The translations under genes and the position numbers were made by a program. From NCBI RefSeq assembly GCF_900128415.1, contig NZ_LT635772.1, forward strand, positions 1,674,001-1,738,000: a DNA stretch of 64,000 nucleotides, in the 5' to 3' direction. Positions 26,002-35,221 of this stretch are shown here, piece by piece. The stretch's first letter is position 1. Each line of letters starts with the position of its first letter. The notes beneath the pieces are model-generated. The model saw only the letters and a list, made by a program, of their open reading frames with translations. It was not told where the DNA came from and made no database searches. Origin of the DNA: Anaerococcus mediterraneensis. GTDB lineage: Bacteria > Bacillota > Clostridia > Tissierellales > Peptoniphilaceae.

Positions 26002-26695
26002 ATTTTCTTCCTCTTATATAAAAAAATAAAACTAAAATAGAAACAAAAAAAATTAAATAGTCAGCAAATGTTAACTTTGCTTCTCTAATATTTGATCTAT
26101 TTTGATTGACAGCAAGACCCTTAGTTAATGAAGCTACTGTCAATTCATCAGCAGAATTTGATAGGGTCATCAATAGTGGGATTATCCTATATTCAATTAA
26201 TAAAATAGGATTCTTTAAAAATTTCCTAAAACTTATACCCCTCAAATAAATAGCTTGTTTTATTTGTCTATACTCAATTCTTGTTGCATAAAAATATCTA
26301 ACCATAACCGCAACAGGAATGGCTATCTGATCAGGACACTTCACCTTTTTTAATGAACAAATTGCTTCTCCTACACTAGTCGTTAAAATTATATAATTTC
26401 CCATAACCATAGGTGCAAAAACTCTTTTTATTATAATTATAACTATGTGTATAAGTGATAATATTATAGAATCATTTAATTCCCTAATATTAATTTCTAT
26501 AATATTCAATATTATAAAAAGTATGATTGATTTAATCCCGGATTTTATATGTCCAGATAAAAATAATAAAAAAGTAGGGAGCATACATATTAATACATAA
26601 TATATAGGATTTAGGCTTTGAATATTTCCAATTGTCATAATAAAAGAAATAACCATCATTAAAAATAATTTTGCTCTAAAATCTATCCTTATCAT
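25994..26695 (-). CDS. ecfT: ECF transporter transmembrane component (EcfT)
   Basis: The 233-residue membrane protein carries the EcfT cytoplasmic coupling signature ARIEYRQIKQAIYLRG as TRIEYRQIKQAIYLRG near residue 140 and a C-terminal membrane helix. It couples the S component to the ATPases. It is encoded between the S component and the ATPase. Confidence 0.9.
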   Translation of the reverse strand: MIRIDFRAKLFLMMVISFIMTIGNIQSLNPIYYVLICMLPTFLLFLSGHIKSGIKSIILFIILNIIEINIRELNDSIILSLIHIVIIIIKRVFAPMVMGNYIILTTSVGEAICSLKKVKCPDQIAIPVAVMVRYFYATRIEYRQIKQAIYLRGISFRKFLKNPILLIEYRIIPLLMTLSNSADELTVASLTKGLAVNQNRSNIREAKLTFADYLIFFVSILVLFFYIRGRKYA

Positions 26696-26719
26696 ATCTA
26701 ATAACCCGCTCCCTAATTC

Positions 26720-27301
26720 TTACTTACCAATTTTTGAAAAATGTTTTTTCAAAAACACAATTCCTAAGCTACAACCTACAAAAGCACCAATAAATCCTAA
26801 AATAGCCATAACTATTAAAATCCAATCAGGCATAACTTTCATCATTGTGTCAATAAATTCTTGCTTATAACCTTGATTTAAAAGCCCTTGTGCATACTCA
26901 TTTCTTGAGATGATAATCGGAACATAGTTTCCTAAAGTGCAAAGACTTGAAAAAGAAAATGCTAATCTAGATTTTCCTTTACTGTCATAAGAGCCTGATT
27001 TTAATATTATTTCTCCAATAAATCCTGCAATTGCTCCTGTTAAAAGTGCCCATGGACCATGACCCATGATGACATAAGCTAAAGATATTAGCATTGTTTG
27101 AATAAAAAGCATTCCTGGCTTCTTAATTTTTGTTGAAAAAAGCATGTTACTAGGTCCAACTAAAATTCCCTGTACTAAGGGAACAATTGGCATCAAAACA
27201 GGAACCATAGCTGTAAATGAGCCTATTAGCATAAAAATAAACCCAAGTACTGCAAACAAACCAACATTAATTAAATCTCTAACTTCTAATTTTTTATTCA
27301 T
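26720..27301 (-). CDS. ECF transporter S component, MptD-like
   Basis: The 193-residue, six-helix protein begins MNKKLEVRDLINVGLFAVLG, typical of S components of the MptD/YkoE-like group (substrate unknown, often a siderophore, thiamine or molybdenum-type compound). It follows the TetR gene, with GGAGGTTTC before the start. The substrate cannot be called from sequence. Confidence 0.8.
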   Translation of the reverse strand: MNKKLEVRDLINVGLFAVLGFIFMLIGSFTAMVPVLMPIVPLVQGILVGPSNMLFSTKIKKPGMLFIQTMLISLAYVIMGHGPWALLTGAIAGFIGEIILKSGSYDSKGKSRLAFSFSSLCTLGNYVPIIISRNEYAQGLLNQGYKQEFIDTMMKVMPDWILIVMAILGFIGAFVGCSLGIVFLKKHFSKIGK

Positions 27302-27318
27302 TTCTGAAACCTCCTTAG

Positions 27319-27912
27319 TTATCTATTTTTTTCTAAATCTAAAATATAATTTAAAATTGTATCTTTTAGATATTTCCTATTCTCATCATATGAATCTCTT
27401 GCATTAAGAACTTGCGAGCTTAATATCATTCCATTTATATAATTTACTAAAAAACCATCTTCAAAAATCTTTGAATCAATTCCTAATTTATTAGATATTG
27501 AATCTAATTGATTTACTGTTTCTGTTTTCAAATCTTGAAACATCTTTTCTAAATCTTCATTATATTTTTTTGATTGTAATAAAAGAGAATAAACCTTAGT
27601 AATATCTGTATCTGGTAGACACTTATCCACTAAAATTTCACTCATCTGTTCATATTTATCTTGACCTATGTGAGCTTCTAAATAATTATCAATTAAATTA
27701 TTTCTATACTGATTTCCATCAAGCATTAAATCTTTAAGCATTTCAGCTGTGCTTTTATAATGATGATAGACACCACCTGTGCTCATGCCAACTTCTTTAA
27801 TCACATCTTCCATTGTTGTATTCTGAAATCCTTTATTCAAAAAACATCTCATTGCTGCATCTCGAATTTCTTTTTTTCTAATTTGACCAACTTTTGTTTC
27901 CTTATCTTTCAA
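27319..27912 (-). CDS. TetR-family repressor of the transport operon
   Basis: The start is a TTG at 27912, chosen because GGAGG lies 7 nt upstream; a longer frame from 27,930 would contain that ribosome site. The 197-residue protein has a TetR helix-turn-helix (NTTMEDVIKEVGMSTGGVYH HY region at residues 30-51) and a ligand-binding C-terminal domain. It is the first gene of the operon and probably binds the two palindromes at its own promoter, making the operon self-regulated by its substrate. Confidence 0.9.
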   Translation of the reverse strand: MKDKETKVGQIRKKEIRDAAMRCFLNKGFQNTTMEDVIKEVGMSTGGVYHHYKSTAEMLKDLMLDGNQYRNNLIDNYLEAHIGQDKYEQMSEILVDKCLPDTDITKVYSLLLQSKKYNEDLEKMFQDLKTETVNQLDSISNKLGIDSKIFEDGFLVNYINGMILSSQVLNARDSYDENRKYLKDTILNYILDLEKNR

Positions 27913-27941
27913 TAAAATACCTCCAATCATTCAATTATTTT

Positions 27942-27957
27942 CCGAGGATTCCCTCGG
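27942..27957. promoter_or_regulatory. Candidate TetR operator downstream of the -10
   Basis: CCGAGG-ATTC-CCTCGG is a perfect 6+4+6 palindrome just downstream of the -10 box and upstream of the TetR start, where a bound repressor would block transcription. Confidence 0.65.
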
Positions 27958-27962
27958 TTTTT

Positions 27963-27991
27963 ATTATATCTTAATTGAAAAATATTTTCAA
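27963..27991 (-). promoter_or_regulatory. Promoter of the TetR-ECF-ABC-MATE operon, with overlapping palindrome
   Basis: On the minus strand TTGAAA (27,986-27,991) and TATAAT (27,963-27,968) are spaced by exactly 17 nt. A palindrome TTGAAAA-TAT-TTTTCAA (27,975-27,991) overlaps the -35, a second possible repressor site. Confidence 0.75.
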
Positions 27992-28114
27992 TATCAATCA
28001 AATTATAAATTTTGCTCTACTCTACCGTATACTTCTTAATTAATTTATTTAAATGCGGTATAATTAATAAAACCTAATAAACGCTTAACGCTTACAACTT
28101 TAATAGCAAGCACA

Positions 28115-28134
28115 GTAAGTGTACGGACACTTAC
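28115..28134. other. Candidate oriT hairpin upstream of mobC
   Basis: GTAAGTGT-ACGG-ACACTTAC is a perfect 8 bp inverted repeat in the noncoding leader before mobC, next to a tandem CGCTTAACGCTTA. MobC/MobP-type relaxases usually act on inverted repeats just upstream of mobC. The assignment is positional. Confidence 0.5.
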
Positions 28135-28144
28135 GAAAAAATTA

Positions 28145-28180
28145 ATGGAGCAGCCCTTTACGGAATGCTCCATTTTTTTA
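28145..28180 (+). terminator. Terminator upstream of mobC
   Basis: ATGGAGCA and TGCTCCAT form an 8 bp stem with a 13 nt loop, followed by seven T. It separates the candidate oriT hairpin from mobC and may attenuate read-through into the mobilization genes. Confidence 0.8.
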
Positions 28181-28241
28181 ATTTTTACCTTGTTAGGGAG
28201 AACCCTAAGACCCCGAAATATATTTTATAAAGGAGCATAAA

Positions 28242-28598
28242 ATGGCAAATAGATTTAGAAATGAAAGAATAGAAATAAAACTAACTAAAGAAGAAAAGGA
28301 AATTTTCGAAAAGAAAATGGAACTTGCTAATTGTAAAACTATGTCCCACTTTCTTAGAAAGTGTGTATTAGAAAAAGAGATTTATGTTGTAGATTTAGAA
28401 CCATTTAGAAACCTACAATGGCTACTTTCAAATGCAACAAATAATATAAACCAGATTGCAAAAGCTACTAATACAACTGGTGTTATTTACAAAAATGAAA
28501 TTGAATCTATGAATAAACAGATAGAAAAATTATCAAAAGAAATATGGCAGATCCATTCACTACTTCTTAATAAATCAAAAGAAAGTTATGGTGATTAG
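28242..28598 (+). CDS. mobC: MobC-like relaxosome accessory protein
   Basis: The 118-residue protein begins with a ribbon-helix-helix-like segment (RNERIEIKLTKEEKEIFEK) and continues with the MobC block SNATNNINQIAKATNT. AAAGGAGCATAAA precedes the ATG. MobC proteins bind oriT and help the relaxase nick. The relaxase start overlaps its end. Confidence 0.85.
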   Translation: MANRFRNERIEIKLTKEEKEIFEKKMELANCKTMSHFLRKCVLEKEIYVVDLEPFRNLQWLLSNATNNINQIAKATNTTGVIYKNEIESMNKQIEKLSKEIWQIHSLLLNKSKESYGD

Positions 28599-28599
28599 T

Positions 28600-29931
28600 A
28601 TGGCAATTACAAAAATACATCCTATAAAATCAACCCTAAATTTGGCAATAGATTATATTACTAAGAGTGAAAAAACTGATGAAAAAATTTTAGTATCTTC
28701 ATTCAAATGTCACCCATCTACTGCACACATTCAATTTATGAAAACACGAGAAGACAATGATACTAAAGGTACAGTTTTAGCTAGACATTTAATCCAATCT
28801 TTTCTACCAGGAGAGGTTGATCCTATAAAAGCTCACGAGATAGGAATGGAATTATGCAAGAAAATTTTAAAAGATGATTATGAGTTTGTTCTTGCAACTC
28901 ATATAGATAGAGGGCATATCCATAACCATATTATTTTTAATAATGTTAATTACAAGACTGGTAAGTGCTACCAATCTAACAAAAAATCTTACCACAAAAT
29001 CAGGTTTCAAAGTGATGAATTATGTAAAGAAAATAAGCTTTCAGTCATTGATGAATATTATGAAGCTTACAGAAGAAAATATAAAACTGCTGGTAAATCT
29101 TGGTACGAATATGACCAAAACAAGAAAGGAAATTCTTGGAAGTCTAAACTGCAATTTGATATAGATAGAATGATTAATAAGTCTAACTCGTGGGAAGAAT
29201 TTTTAGAAAATATGAAGTCTCTTGATTATGAAATTAAGTTTGGTAAACATATTGCTTTTCGTCATAAAGATAAGCAAAGATTTACAAGAGCAAAGACTAT
29301 CGGAGAAGATTATACTGAAGAGAAAATTAAAGAAAGAATAGATTTAGCAATTAAAAATAAAGCTAATCCTACTAAAAAGCGTGTAGGAAATGTTATTGAT
29401 ATATCTACTAATAAAAAAGCTCAATCCTCTAAAGGTTACGAAGTCTGGGCAAGAAAACACAATATCAAAACAATGGCTGATTCAATAATTAAACTTAGAG
29501 AACAAGGAATTAATTCAATCACTCAACTCGATGATCTAATCAAAAAATCTGCTGATGATAGACAAAACTTATTAGATAAAATAAAGAAAATTGAAACTGA
29601 AATGAAGAGTTTATCTCAAGATATGGAAAATATTAATACTATAAATAAGTATCGTGAAATATATAAATACCATAAGAAAAATCCTGATGACAAACAATTT
29701 GCAGAAGAATATTATAGCGAACTTTCCGTATATAAAATAGCCGCTAAAGAAATCTTAGAAAACTATAAAAAACTACCCAATACAAAAGAAATACTATCAA
29801 GCCTCGATAAATTGCAAGAAAAAAAGAACACCCTTATGCAAGAGTATTCTTTGAATAAAGAACAATTTTATGACCTTGTTCAGTATAGGAAAAACTATGA
29901 AAATTATTATGGGAAGGAAGTGGAGAGATAA
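28600..29931 (+). CDS. MobP-type relaxase
   Basis: I choose ATG 28600 (MAITKIHPIKSTLNLAIDYI), the family start, over the ATG 12 nt upstream. The roughly 443-residue protein has the three-histidine metal motif THIDRGHIHNHIIFN (about residue 110), an upstream catalytic tyrosine candidate in LAIDYITK, and a long coiled-coil C terminus. It nicks oriT and pilots the strand during mobilization. This element encodes no type IV channel, so it needs a helper such as the Tn916-type element in this window. Confidence 0.9.
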   Translation: MAITKIHPIKSTLNLAIDYITKSEKTDEKILVSSFKCHPSTAHIQFMKTREDNDTKGTVLARHLIQSFLPGEVDPIKAHEIGMELCKKILKDDYEFVLATHIDRGHIHNHIIFNNVNYKTGKCYQSNKKSYHKIRFQSDELCKENKLSVIDEYYEAYRRKYKTAGKSWYEYDQNKKGNSWKSKLQFDIDRMINKSNSWEEFLENMKSLDYEIKFGKHIAFRHKDKQRFTRAKTIGEDYTEEKIKERIDLAIKNKANPTKKRVGNVIDISTNKKAQSSKGYEVWARKHNIKTMADSIIKLREQGINSITQLDDLIKKSADDRQNLLDKIKKIETEMKSLSQDMENINTINKYREIYKYHKKNPDDKQFAEEYYSELSVYKIAAKEILENYKKLPNTKEILSSLDKLQEKKNTLMQEYSLNKEQFYDLVQYRKNYENYYGKEVER

Positions 29932-30015
29932 AAAGCTATAAAAGAGTAAACGATAACTCTGTGTAATTGCATTAAAGGGTATTATAATATTTATTGTTAA
30001 GTATAAGAATTTAAG

Positions 30016-30070
30016 AGTCAAGTCCATAATATTGTGTAAATTAAACTAGTACAATATTATGGACTTGACT
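30016..30070. terminator. Long bidirectional hairpin between the relaxase and VanZ-like genes
   Basis: AGTCAAGTCCATAATATTGT is perfectly inverted after a 15 nt loop, giving a 20 bp stem, flanked by T-rich sequence. It lies between converging genes and may also be near the right end of the 17-30 kb element. Confidence 0.75.
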
Positions 30071-30077
30071 AAATTTT

Positions 30078-30599
30078 TTAAATACCATTATATTTTAAAA
30101 AAACAATTAATACTAAACTTATAAAAATAGCACTAATAAAAGCTATCCAAAAAATAAATTTATCTACTTTAAACTTAGATTTAAATTTTTTTAAAGCTAA
30201 ATTATATATTCCCACGCCCAATACACCACCTAATGTATTATTAATTATATCAGTTATATCAAATACTCCAATTGACAATGCGTACTGTAAAAACTCTATA
30301 GCTAAACTAAAGAAAAATACAAAAAGAATACTTTTTAAATTGTTTTTACGAAATAAAATAGATCTAATCATAATTCCCAAAGGTAAAAAAATGAGTATAT
30401 TTGATACCATCTCATCAAAAATAACTTTAATATTAACTGTATTGTCATAATAAAATGGTAGTAAATTTATTTGTCGCTCAATCAATAAATTATTGATTGA
30501 AAATGTCATTTTAAATACTACAATAAAGATTAACCAAATTATATAGTATACAGTTAGCACTTTCATCCCAACTGAAATATATTGATTTTTCAATTTCAT
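30078..30599 (-). CDS. VanZ-like membrane protein
   Basis: The 173-residue protein has five hydrophobic segments and VanZ-family blocks NILIFLPLGIMIRS and IEFLQYALSIGVFDITDIIN. VanZ proteins give low-level resistance to teicoplanin and other lipoglycopeptides by an unknown envelope mechanism. It ends the ABC cassette, matching the VanRS-like two-component genes at 53-55 kb. Confidence 0.85.
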   Translation of the reverse strand: MKLKNQYISVGMKVLTVYYIIWLIFIVVFKMTFSINNLLIERQINLLPFYYDNTVNIKVIFDEMVSNILIFLPLGIMIRSILFRKNNLKSILFVFFFSLAIEFLQYALSIGVFDITDIINNTLGGVLGVGIYNLALKKFKSKFKVDKFIFWIAFISAIFISLVLIVFLKYNGI

Positions 30600-30626
30600 A
30601 ATTAATTCCCCTTCAATCTATTAAAG

Positions 30627-31030
30627 TCACTTTAATTCCTTATTATACATTAACTTATATCTATTACAGTTTTCAATTAAATCATCGTGACTCCCATCAC
30701 CTACTATTTTCCCATTACTTTCCTCATAGAAGAATAAGTAACTTCATTACTTAACCTTTGTAAATAGTAGTTTTTAATATTATCTACTATTACAGATATA
30801 AATTGTAAAGATAAATATATAAGTATAAGTATTATAATATTATCAAATCTAGTGGAATGAATTTGAATTATATTAATTATTGTTTGTCCTAATTTAAGAA
30901 CTAAAAACGGAAAAACACCACTTACAATTGACAATATTATAGTAATCGCAAAAGAATTTTTATCTACTTCATAAATCATCTTGAATGCTATTTTTATACA
31001 TTCAAGATGATTTATTTTATCCTTACCCAT
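30627..31030 (-). pseudogene. ABC exporter with a large internal deletion
   Basis: The N-terminal 107 residues (MGKDKINHLECIKIAFKMIY onward) are the start of an exporter membrane domain. They then run into a stop, and the adjacent frame reads NGKIVGDGSHDDLIENCNRY to a stop at 30,627, which is the C-terminal end of an ABC ATPase. Roughly 450 codons between the two parts are missing. Only a non-functional relic remains. Confidence 0.85.
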
Positions 31031-31060
31031 ATATTTATCCTCTACTTCCCATTAAAATAT

Positions 31061-32290
31061 TTATTGCTCTATTTTGTTATATGATTTTATACTTAGCAAT
31101 AAATACAGAGCAATATTAATTAAAGCCATTATTACTAGAAACTTTGGAATCCATAAAATTTTACCTGGCAACTTAACAAATTCAAATTTTTGATACTGTT
31201 CAATTAAGCTATTTTCTGCAGTACCTAATCCCATAGACGGCAAAAAATAAAATATTGATTTAAACAATTTTTTTCCATACAATAATGATGGAATAAAAAA
31301 TAAAACACTCGATATGGCTGATGAAACCATAGAAACTTTTGAATTTATAGCGACAAATATTGACATCATTGAACTTGCAATAGTAAATAATATACTTAAC
31401 AAAAATACACTTAATATAACTTTACCTATAGTTAAATTAGATATTGACAGTTGATTAAATAGTAACATTTGAAAAGATGAATCTAAACCATTAGTATAAA
31501 GATATTTAATAGTTCCATAATAAATAGATATATTTAATATCAAATAAAGCGATATAATACTTGCTAAGGCAAGTATCTTGCTGCAAATATATTTATTTCT
31601 TCCATTTCTAGTTGTTCTAAAAATTGAATCTAGGTAATTTTCTTTATCTTCGACAATGCATTGTGATGAAATCAATATACAAATTAGTGATAATACCGTT
31701 ATAAAAATATTTACGAAAAATAGTATATCTTCACTAAAATATCCTCCATAATAAAATGGTTTATTTACCTCTTTATATTTTTCTAGAGCAAATTCTGTTA
31801 TCTTGTCATTGTCATATTTCTGTTTTATGTCCCTTTCCAATGCATCATAACAACTTTGATAAAAATTTAAATCTTTTTCTGTATCAAGTTCGTTTACATC
31901 AAGTAAACTTCCAGATGTTGTAATTGTATATGGGTATGTTATTACTCTTAATATAGGATCAAATTTCGATATATTTTTTTTAGCATCCTCTGATAAGTTT
32001 TCTCTACTGTTTACATTTTCATTATTTAATATTTCTTTATAAGATTTTACTACTTTAGCTATTTTTTCTTCTGTCAAATAACCTTCAGAGGCTTTATTAT
32101 CCTCATTAAAATGATCTATAGCCTCTTTTCCAAAATAGGTAATTGTATCACCAGAACTTATATCATCATATTGTACACTTCTATAAGTAATAAATGATAT
32201 CAAAAAAGTAAAAAATAAACCCACGACCAAAAAAACTCTTACTGATTTTTTAGATAAAAATCTTTTTAGTTCCTGTAAATATATGTTCAT
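31061..32290 (-). CDS. ABC-2 permease, second of the cassette (409 aa)
   Basis: The protein has an N-terminal membrane helix (residues 16-36), an extracellular domain of about 150 residues, and five C-terminal membrane helices, starting LFFVNIFITVLSLICILISS. It is clearly related in plan to the 424-residue permease upstream (both have YTEED-like extracellular domains and a RTTRNGRNKY/KTTKYGRRKF motif). The two would form the membrane part of one exporter with the upstream ATPase. Confidence 0.78.
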   Translation of the reverse strand: MNIYLQELKRFLSKKSVRVFLVVGLFFTFLISFITYRSVQYDDISSGDTITYFGKEAIDHFNEDNKASEGYLTEEKIAKVVKSYKEILNNENVNSRENLSEDAKKNISKFDPILRVITYPYTITTSGSLLDVNELDTEKDLNFYQSCYDALERDIKQKYDNDKITEFALEKYKEVNKPFYYGGYFSEDILFFVNIFITVLSLICILISSQCIVEDKENYLDSIFRTTRNGRNKYICSKILALASIISLYLILNISIYYGTIKYLYTNGLDSSFQMLLFNQLSISNLTIGKVILSVFLLSILFTIASSMMSIFVAINSKVSMVSSAISSVLFFIPSLLYGKKLFKSIFYFLPSMGLGTAENSLIEQYQKFEFVKLPGKILWIPKFLVIMALINIALYLLLSIKSYNKIEQ

Positions 32291-32459
32291 AATCTATACC
32301 TCCCCTACAGCTTTGACAAAGCAAACTAGTCTTATTATTTATAATTAATATAGAAGCCCACAAAATATAGACTAAAATTTCTATATAGTGTGAGCCTCTA
32401 TGATTCATCATTAATATGATGCTCTAAGAGTTTTTAAAGCGCGAACTCTGTTACCAGTT

Positions 32460-32750
32460 CTATATTCTCCTTATTTTATTTTTTTCATCCCACGATAAAA
32501 TTGGATCATAATAATCTTTTAAAATCATTCTTTCTTCATAAGATTGTGGTCTTGTATATATGCTTTCATGTGGTCCATAATCTATGGAAGATGTTAATAT
32601 GTTTATATTCTTAGGCAACCAATCGCATTCATTTAAATAAACTTGTATCTTATCATACTTATCCTCATAATCAGGTCCTTCGATTACCATGTTTAAGGTA
32701 ATGTTTTCTTTATTATTATATTTTTCTGCTTCTAGGGTTATTAAGTCCAT
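32460..32750 (-). CDS. Small hypothetical protein between the permease genes (96 aa)
   Basis: The start at 32750 follows GGAGGTAATT inside the end of the upstream permease gene (35 nt overlap). The soluble, acidic 96-residue protein (LNMVIEGPDYEDKYDKIQVY and YYDPILSWDEKNKIRRI) is not recognised. Its position inside an exporter operon suggests an accessory or immunity role, without direct support. Confidence 0.55.
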   Translation of the reverse strand: MDLITLEAEKYNNKENITLNMVIEGPDYEDKYDKIQVYLNECDWLPKNINILTSSIDYGPHESIYTRPQSYEERMILKDYYDPILSWDEKNKIRRI

Positions 32751-33990
32751 AATTACCTCCAATTTTTGAATACATCATTACTACTAAACTTGGTAAAATA
32801 ATAATATATATTACAGCTGATATCATTATAAGACTTGATGAACTCATCCAATTTCCAAAAACATTTACAAAATTAAAATCAGCTATTTGATTTTGTAATG
32901 AATTGAGTAGTCCTACTCCTGAAGATGGAAAAATATAGTTTATAGCACTAATCATACCAATAGGAGAAATTATTGTTGGAAATACTGCTAATAAAATTGA
33001 TTTCATTATGGATTCAACTTTTCTTTTACTTAATACAGAAATAATTAGTGTAGCAAGAATGGTTGAAATCAATATGATACTATTACAAATAAGCATATAT
33101 TTATTAAACTGTCCAAAGTTCCAATTATGCAAACTTAAAGCACTAAACATCATCTGAACAGAAGTCTTTTTATACTCTGTTCCAAAAGCATAGTCTAATA
33201 TAGAGCCTTGTATGAAGTTTCCTAAGAGCAAAGTTAATACCGAAATCGTAAGTATTGCTAGGATTTTATAGATGGCAAACTTTCTTCTGCCATATTTAGT
33301 TGTTTTAAATATATAATCTAAATCATTCTCACTATCTGACGAGAATATTGGAGCTGCTACTACAACCATTAAAATTATTATTATCGTATTATAAAATCCT
33401 CTATAATCATTTGCATCTGTACTATAATATCCATAATATTCATATGGAGTCTTTATTTTACTCAGTGCTTTTTCAGATTTTTCTATAATTTGATTCTGAG
33501 CTTTATTAGGATATTCATTTTCAATTACTCTATTTAGATAATCAAATACTTTATTGTAAAAATATTTGGTATCATTGATATCTATGCTTAAAACTGGAGG
33601 AAGGTTATTACTTTGAGAATCAGTGAATACTTCATTTACTTTCTTACTTATATGTTCTATAGGCATAAGCTCCTTTGTATTAATTTCAGGTTTTAATTCA
33701 GACCTATCAGTAACATTATATTCTCTTAGTATTTCTCTATATTTTTTTGTGCCATTATAAATTAAATCTTCTGTTATCTTTCCTGAATAAGGCTCTTTAG
33801 CTTTTTTAATATATTCTATTGCTTCTTTTCCTTTTAAATTTTTTACTTTATCTCCTTCTCCATAGGTAATTTTTGTAAAATTAATTGGAGCTATGGAAAG
33901 CAATATAGCAAGTAGTAATGAAAACAATATTATAATTTGATTTGATCTTATTGATAAAATCCTCTTTATCTCATTTAAGTAAATTTTCAT
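32716..33990 (-). CDS. ABC-2 permease, first of the cassette (424 aa)
   Basis: The N-terminal helix (residues 16-36) is followed by a roughly 170-residue extracellular domain and six membrane segments beginning RGFYNTIIIILMVVVAAPIF. The KTTKYGRRKFAIYKILAI block is shared with the second permease. It follows the ATPase gene after a 1 nt gap. A large extracytoplasmic domain suits peptide sensing or removal from the membrane surface. Confidence 0.8.
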   Translation of the reverse strand: MKIYLNEIKRILSIRSNQIIILFSLLLAILLSIAPINFTKITYGEGDKVKNLKGKEAIEYIKKAKEPYSGKITEDLIYNGTKKYREILREYNVTDRSELKPEINTKELMPIEHISKKVNEVFTDSQSNNLPPVLSIDINDTKYFYNKVFDYLNRVIENEYPNKAQNQIIEKSEKALSKIKTPYEYYGYYSTDANDYRGFYNTIIIILMVVVAAPIFSSDSENDLDYIFKTTKYGRRKFAIYKILAILTISVLTLLLGNFIQGSILDYAFGTEYKKTSVQMMFSALSLHNWNFGQFNKYMLICNSIILISTILATLIISVLSKRKVESIMKSILLAVFPTIISPIGMISAINYIFPSSGVGLLNSLQNQIADFNFVNVFGNWMSSSSLIMISAVIYIIILPSLVVMMYSKIGGNYGLNNPRSRKI

Positions 33991-33991
33991 T

Positions 33992-34879
33992 TTAATTCAC
34001 CTTAAAACTTCTATCTTCTGGAAAGACCCATAAATAGAAGTCTTCTAGATGAGCTTTTGTTAATTTAGAATTATTTAAAACATCATCTTTATCTGATATG
34101 TATCTAATGAGTACGTTTCCATCATCTTGTTGTTTTACATTAACAACATTCAATTGTGTTTCTTTTTCTGCATATTCTCTATTTGATATAGATGCTTCGT
34201 ATACCTTATTCTTAATTTTAGATATCAGTTCATCAGTTGTTCCAGAATATACAAATTTACCATCTTTCATAATTAAATTTGATGTTGATATATATTCAAT
34301 ATCAGAGACTATATGAGTCGAAAGCAAAACTATTTTATTTTTTGATATTTCCGTGATAAAATTTCTTAATTTTATTCTCTCACCAGGATCAAGTCCTGCT
34401 GTTGGTTCATCTAAAATTAATATTTTAGGATCATTTAAAATAGCTTGACATATTCCTACTCTCCTTCTCATTCCTCCTGAAAGCTTTACTACTTTTTTGT
34501 ACTTGACATCAGATAAGTTTAATACTTCTAGGAGTTTATCAATCATTTCTTCTGTTTTGCTCTTGTCTATACCTTTTAAAGCAGCTACATATTGTAAAAA
34601 TGAATTTACAGTAAACTCTGGAGCACAAATAAATTCTTGAGGTAAAAACCCTAACAAATTCCTATATTCTTCTCCTAATTTGTTGATTCTTTCCCCATTA
34701 TATAAAATTTCGCCTTGACTCGGTATACTAATTCCAGTGATCATTTTAATTAAAGTTGTTTTCCCAGCACCATTTGCACCTAAGAGTCCCCAAACACCTG
34801 GACATAACGTAGCTGATGCATTATCAACCGCTAATTTATCTTTAAATTTCTTACTTACATTTTTAATCTCTAATTCCAC
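33992..34879 (-). CDS. ABC transporter ATPase (BcrA/NatA-type)
   Basis: A GTG start at 34879 follows GGGAGGTAGTTTA. The 295-residue ATPase has Walker A GLLGANGAGKTTLIKM, signature KLSGGMRRRVGICQA, Walker B ILILDEPTAGLD and H-loop LSTHIVSD. It drives the two downstream permeases. The promoter region upstream is only about 165 nt from the Tn916-type insertion, beyond which lie the probable cognate VanRS-like genes. Confidence 0.92.
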   Translation of the reverse strand: MELEIKNVSKKFKDKLAVDNASATLCPGVWGLLGANGAGKTTLIKMITGISIPSQGEILYNGERINKLGEEYRNLLGFLPQEFICAPEFTVNSFLQYVAALKGIDKSKTEEMIDKLLEVLNLSDVKYKKVVKLSGGMRRRVGICQAILNDPKILILDEPTAGLDPGERIKLRNFITEISKNKIVLLSTHIVSDIEYISTSNLIMKDGKFVYSGTTDELISKIKNKVYEASISNREYAEKETQLNVVNVKQQDDGNVLIRYISDKDDVLNNSKLTKAHLEDFYLWVFPEDRSFKVN

Positions 34880-35221
34880 TAAACTACCTCCCTTATCTTT
34901 TATGCTTCCTTATTAAAAAGTAAAAAATACATCTTCATGTTAGTGATAAAAATTTTACTCCTCTATGATTTTATTTTAATTGATACAATAAAAAAGTGTT
35001 TTAATATTCTATTGATTAATTCTTAAGATTTCATTAATTTTTATATAAAACAAAGTATAAATTTCTAATTATCTTTTTATATTTTCTTAAATGCTCGTAA
35101 AGCCTTATTCTATGTGCTTTCGAGTATTTTTACTGTAGGAAGATACTTCACGTTTCTTTGCATATTTCCTCATGTCTTAGCTGTCAGAAGTGGTAAATAA
35201 GTAGTAAATTCATTTGTACTA

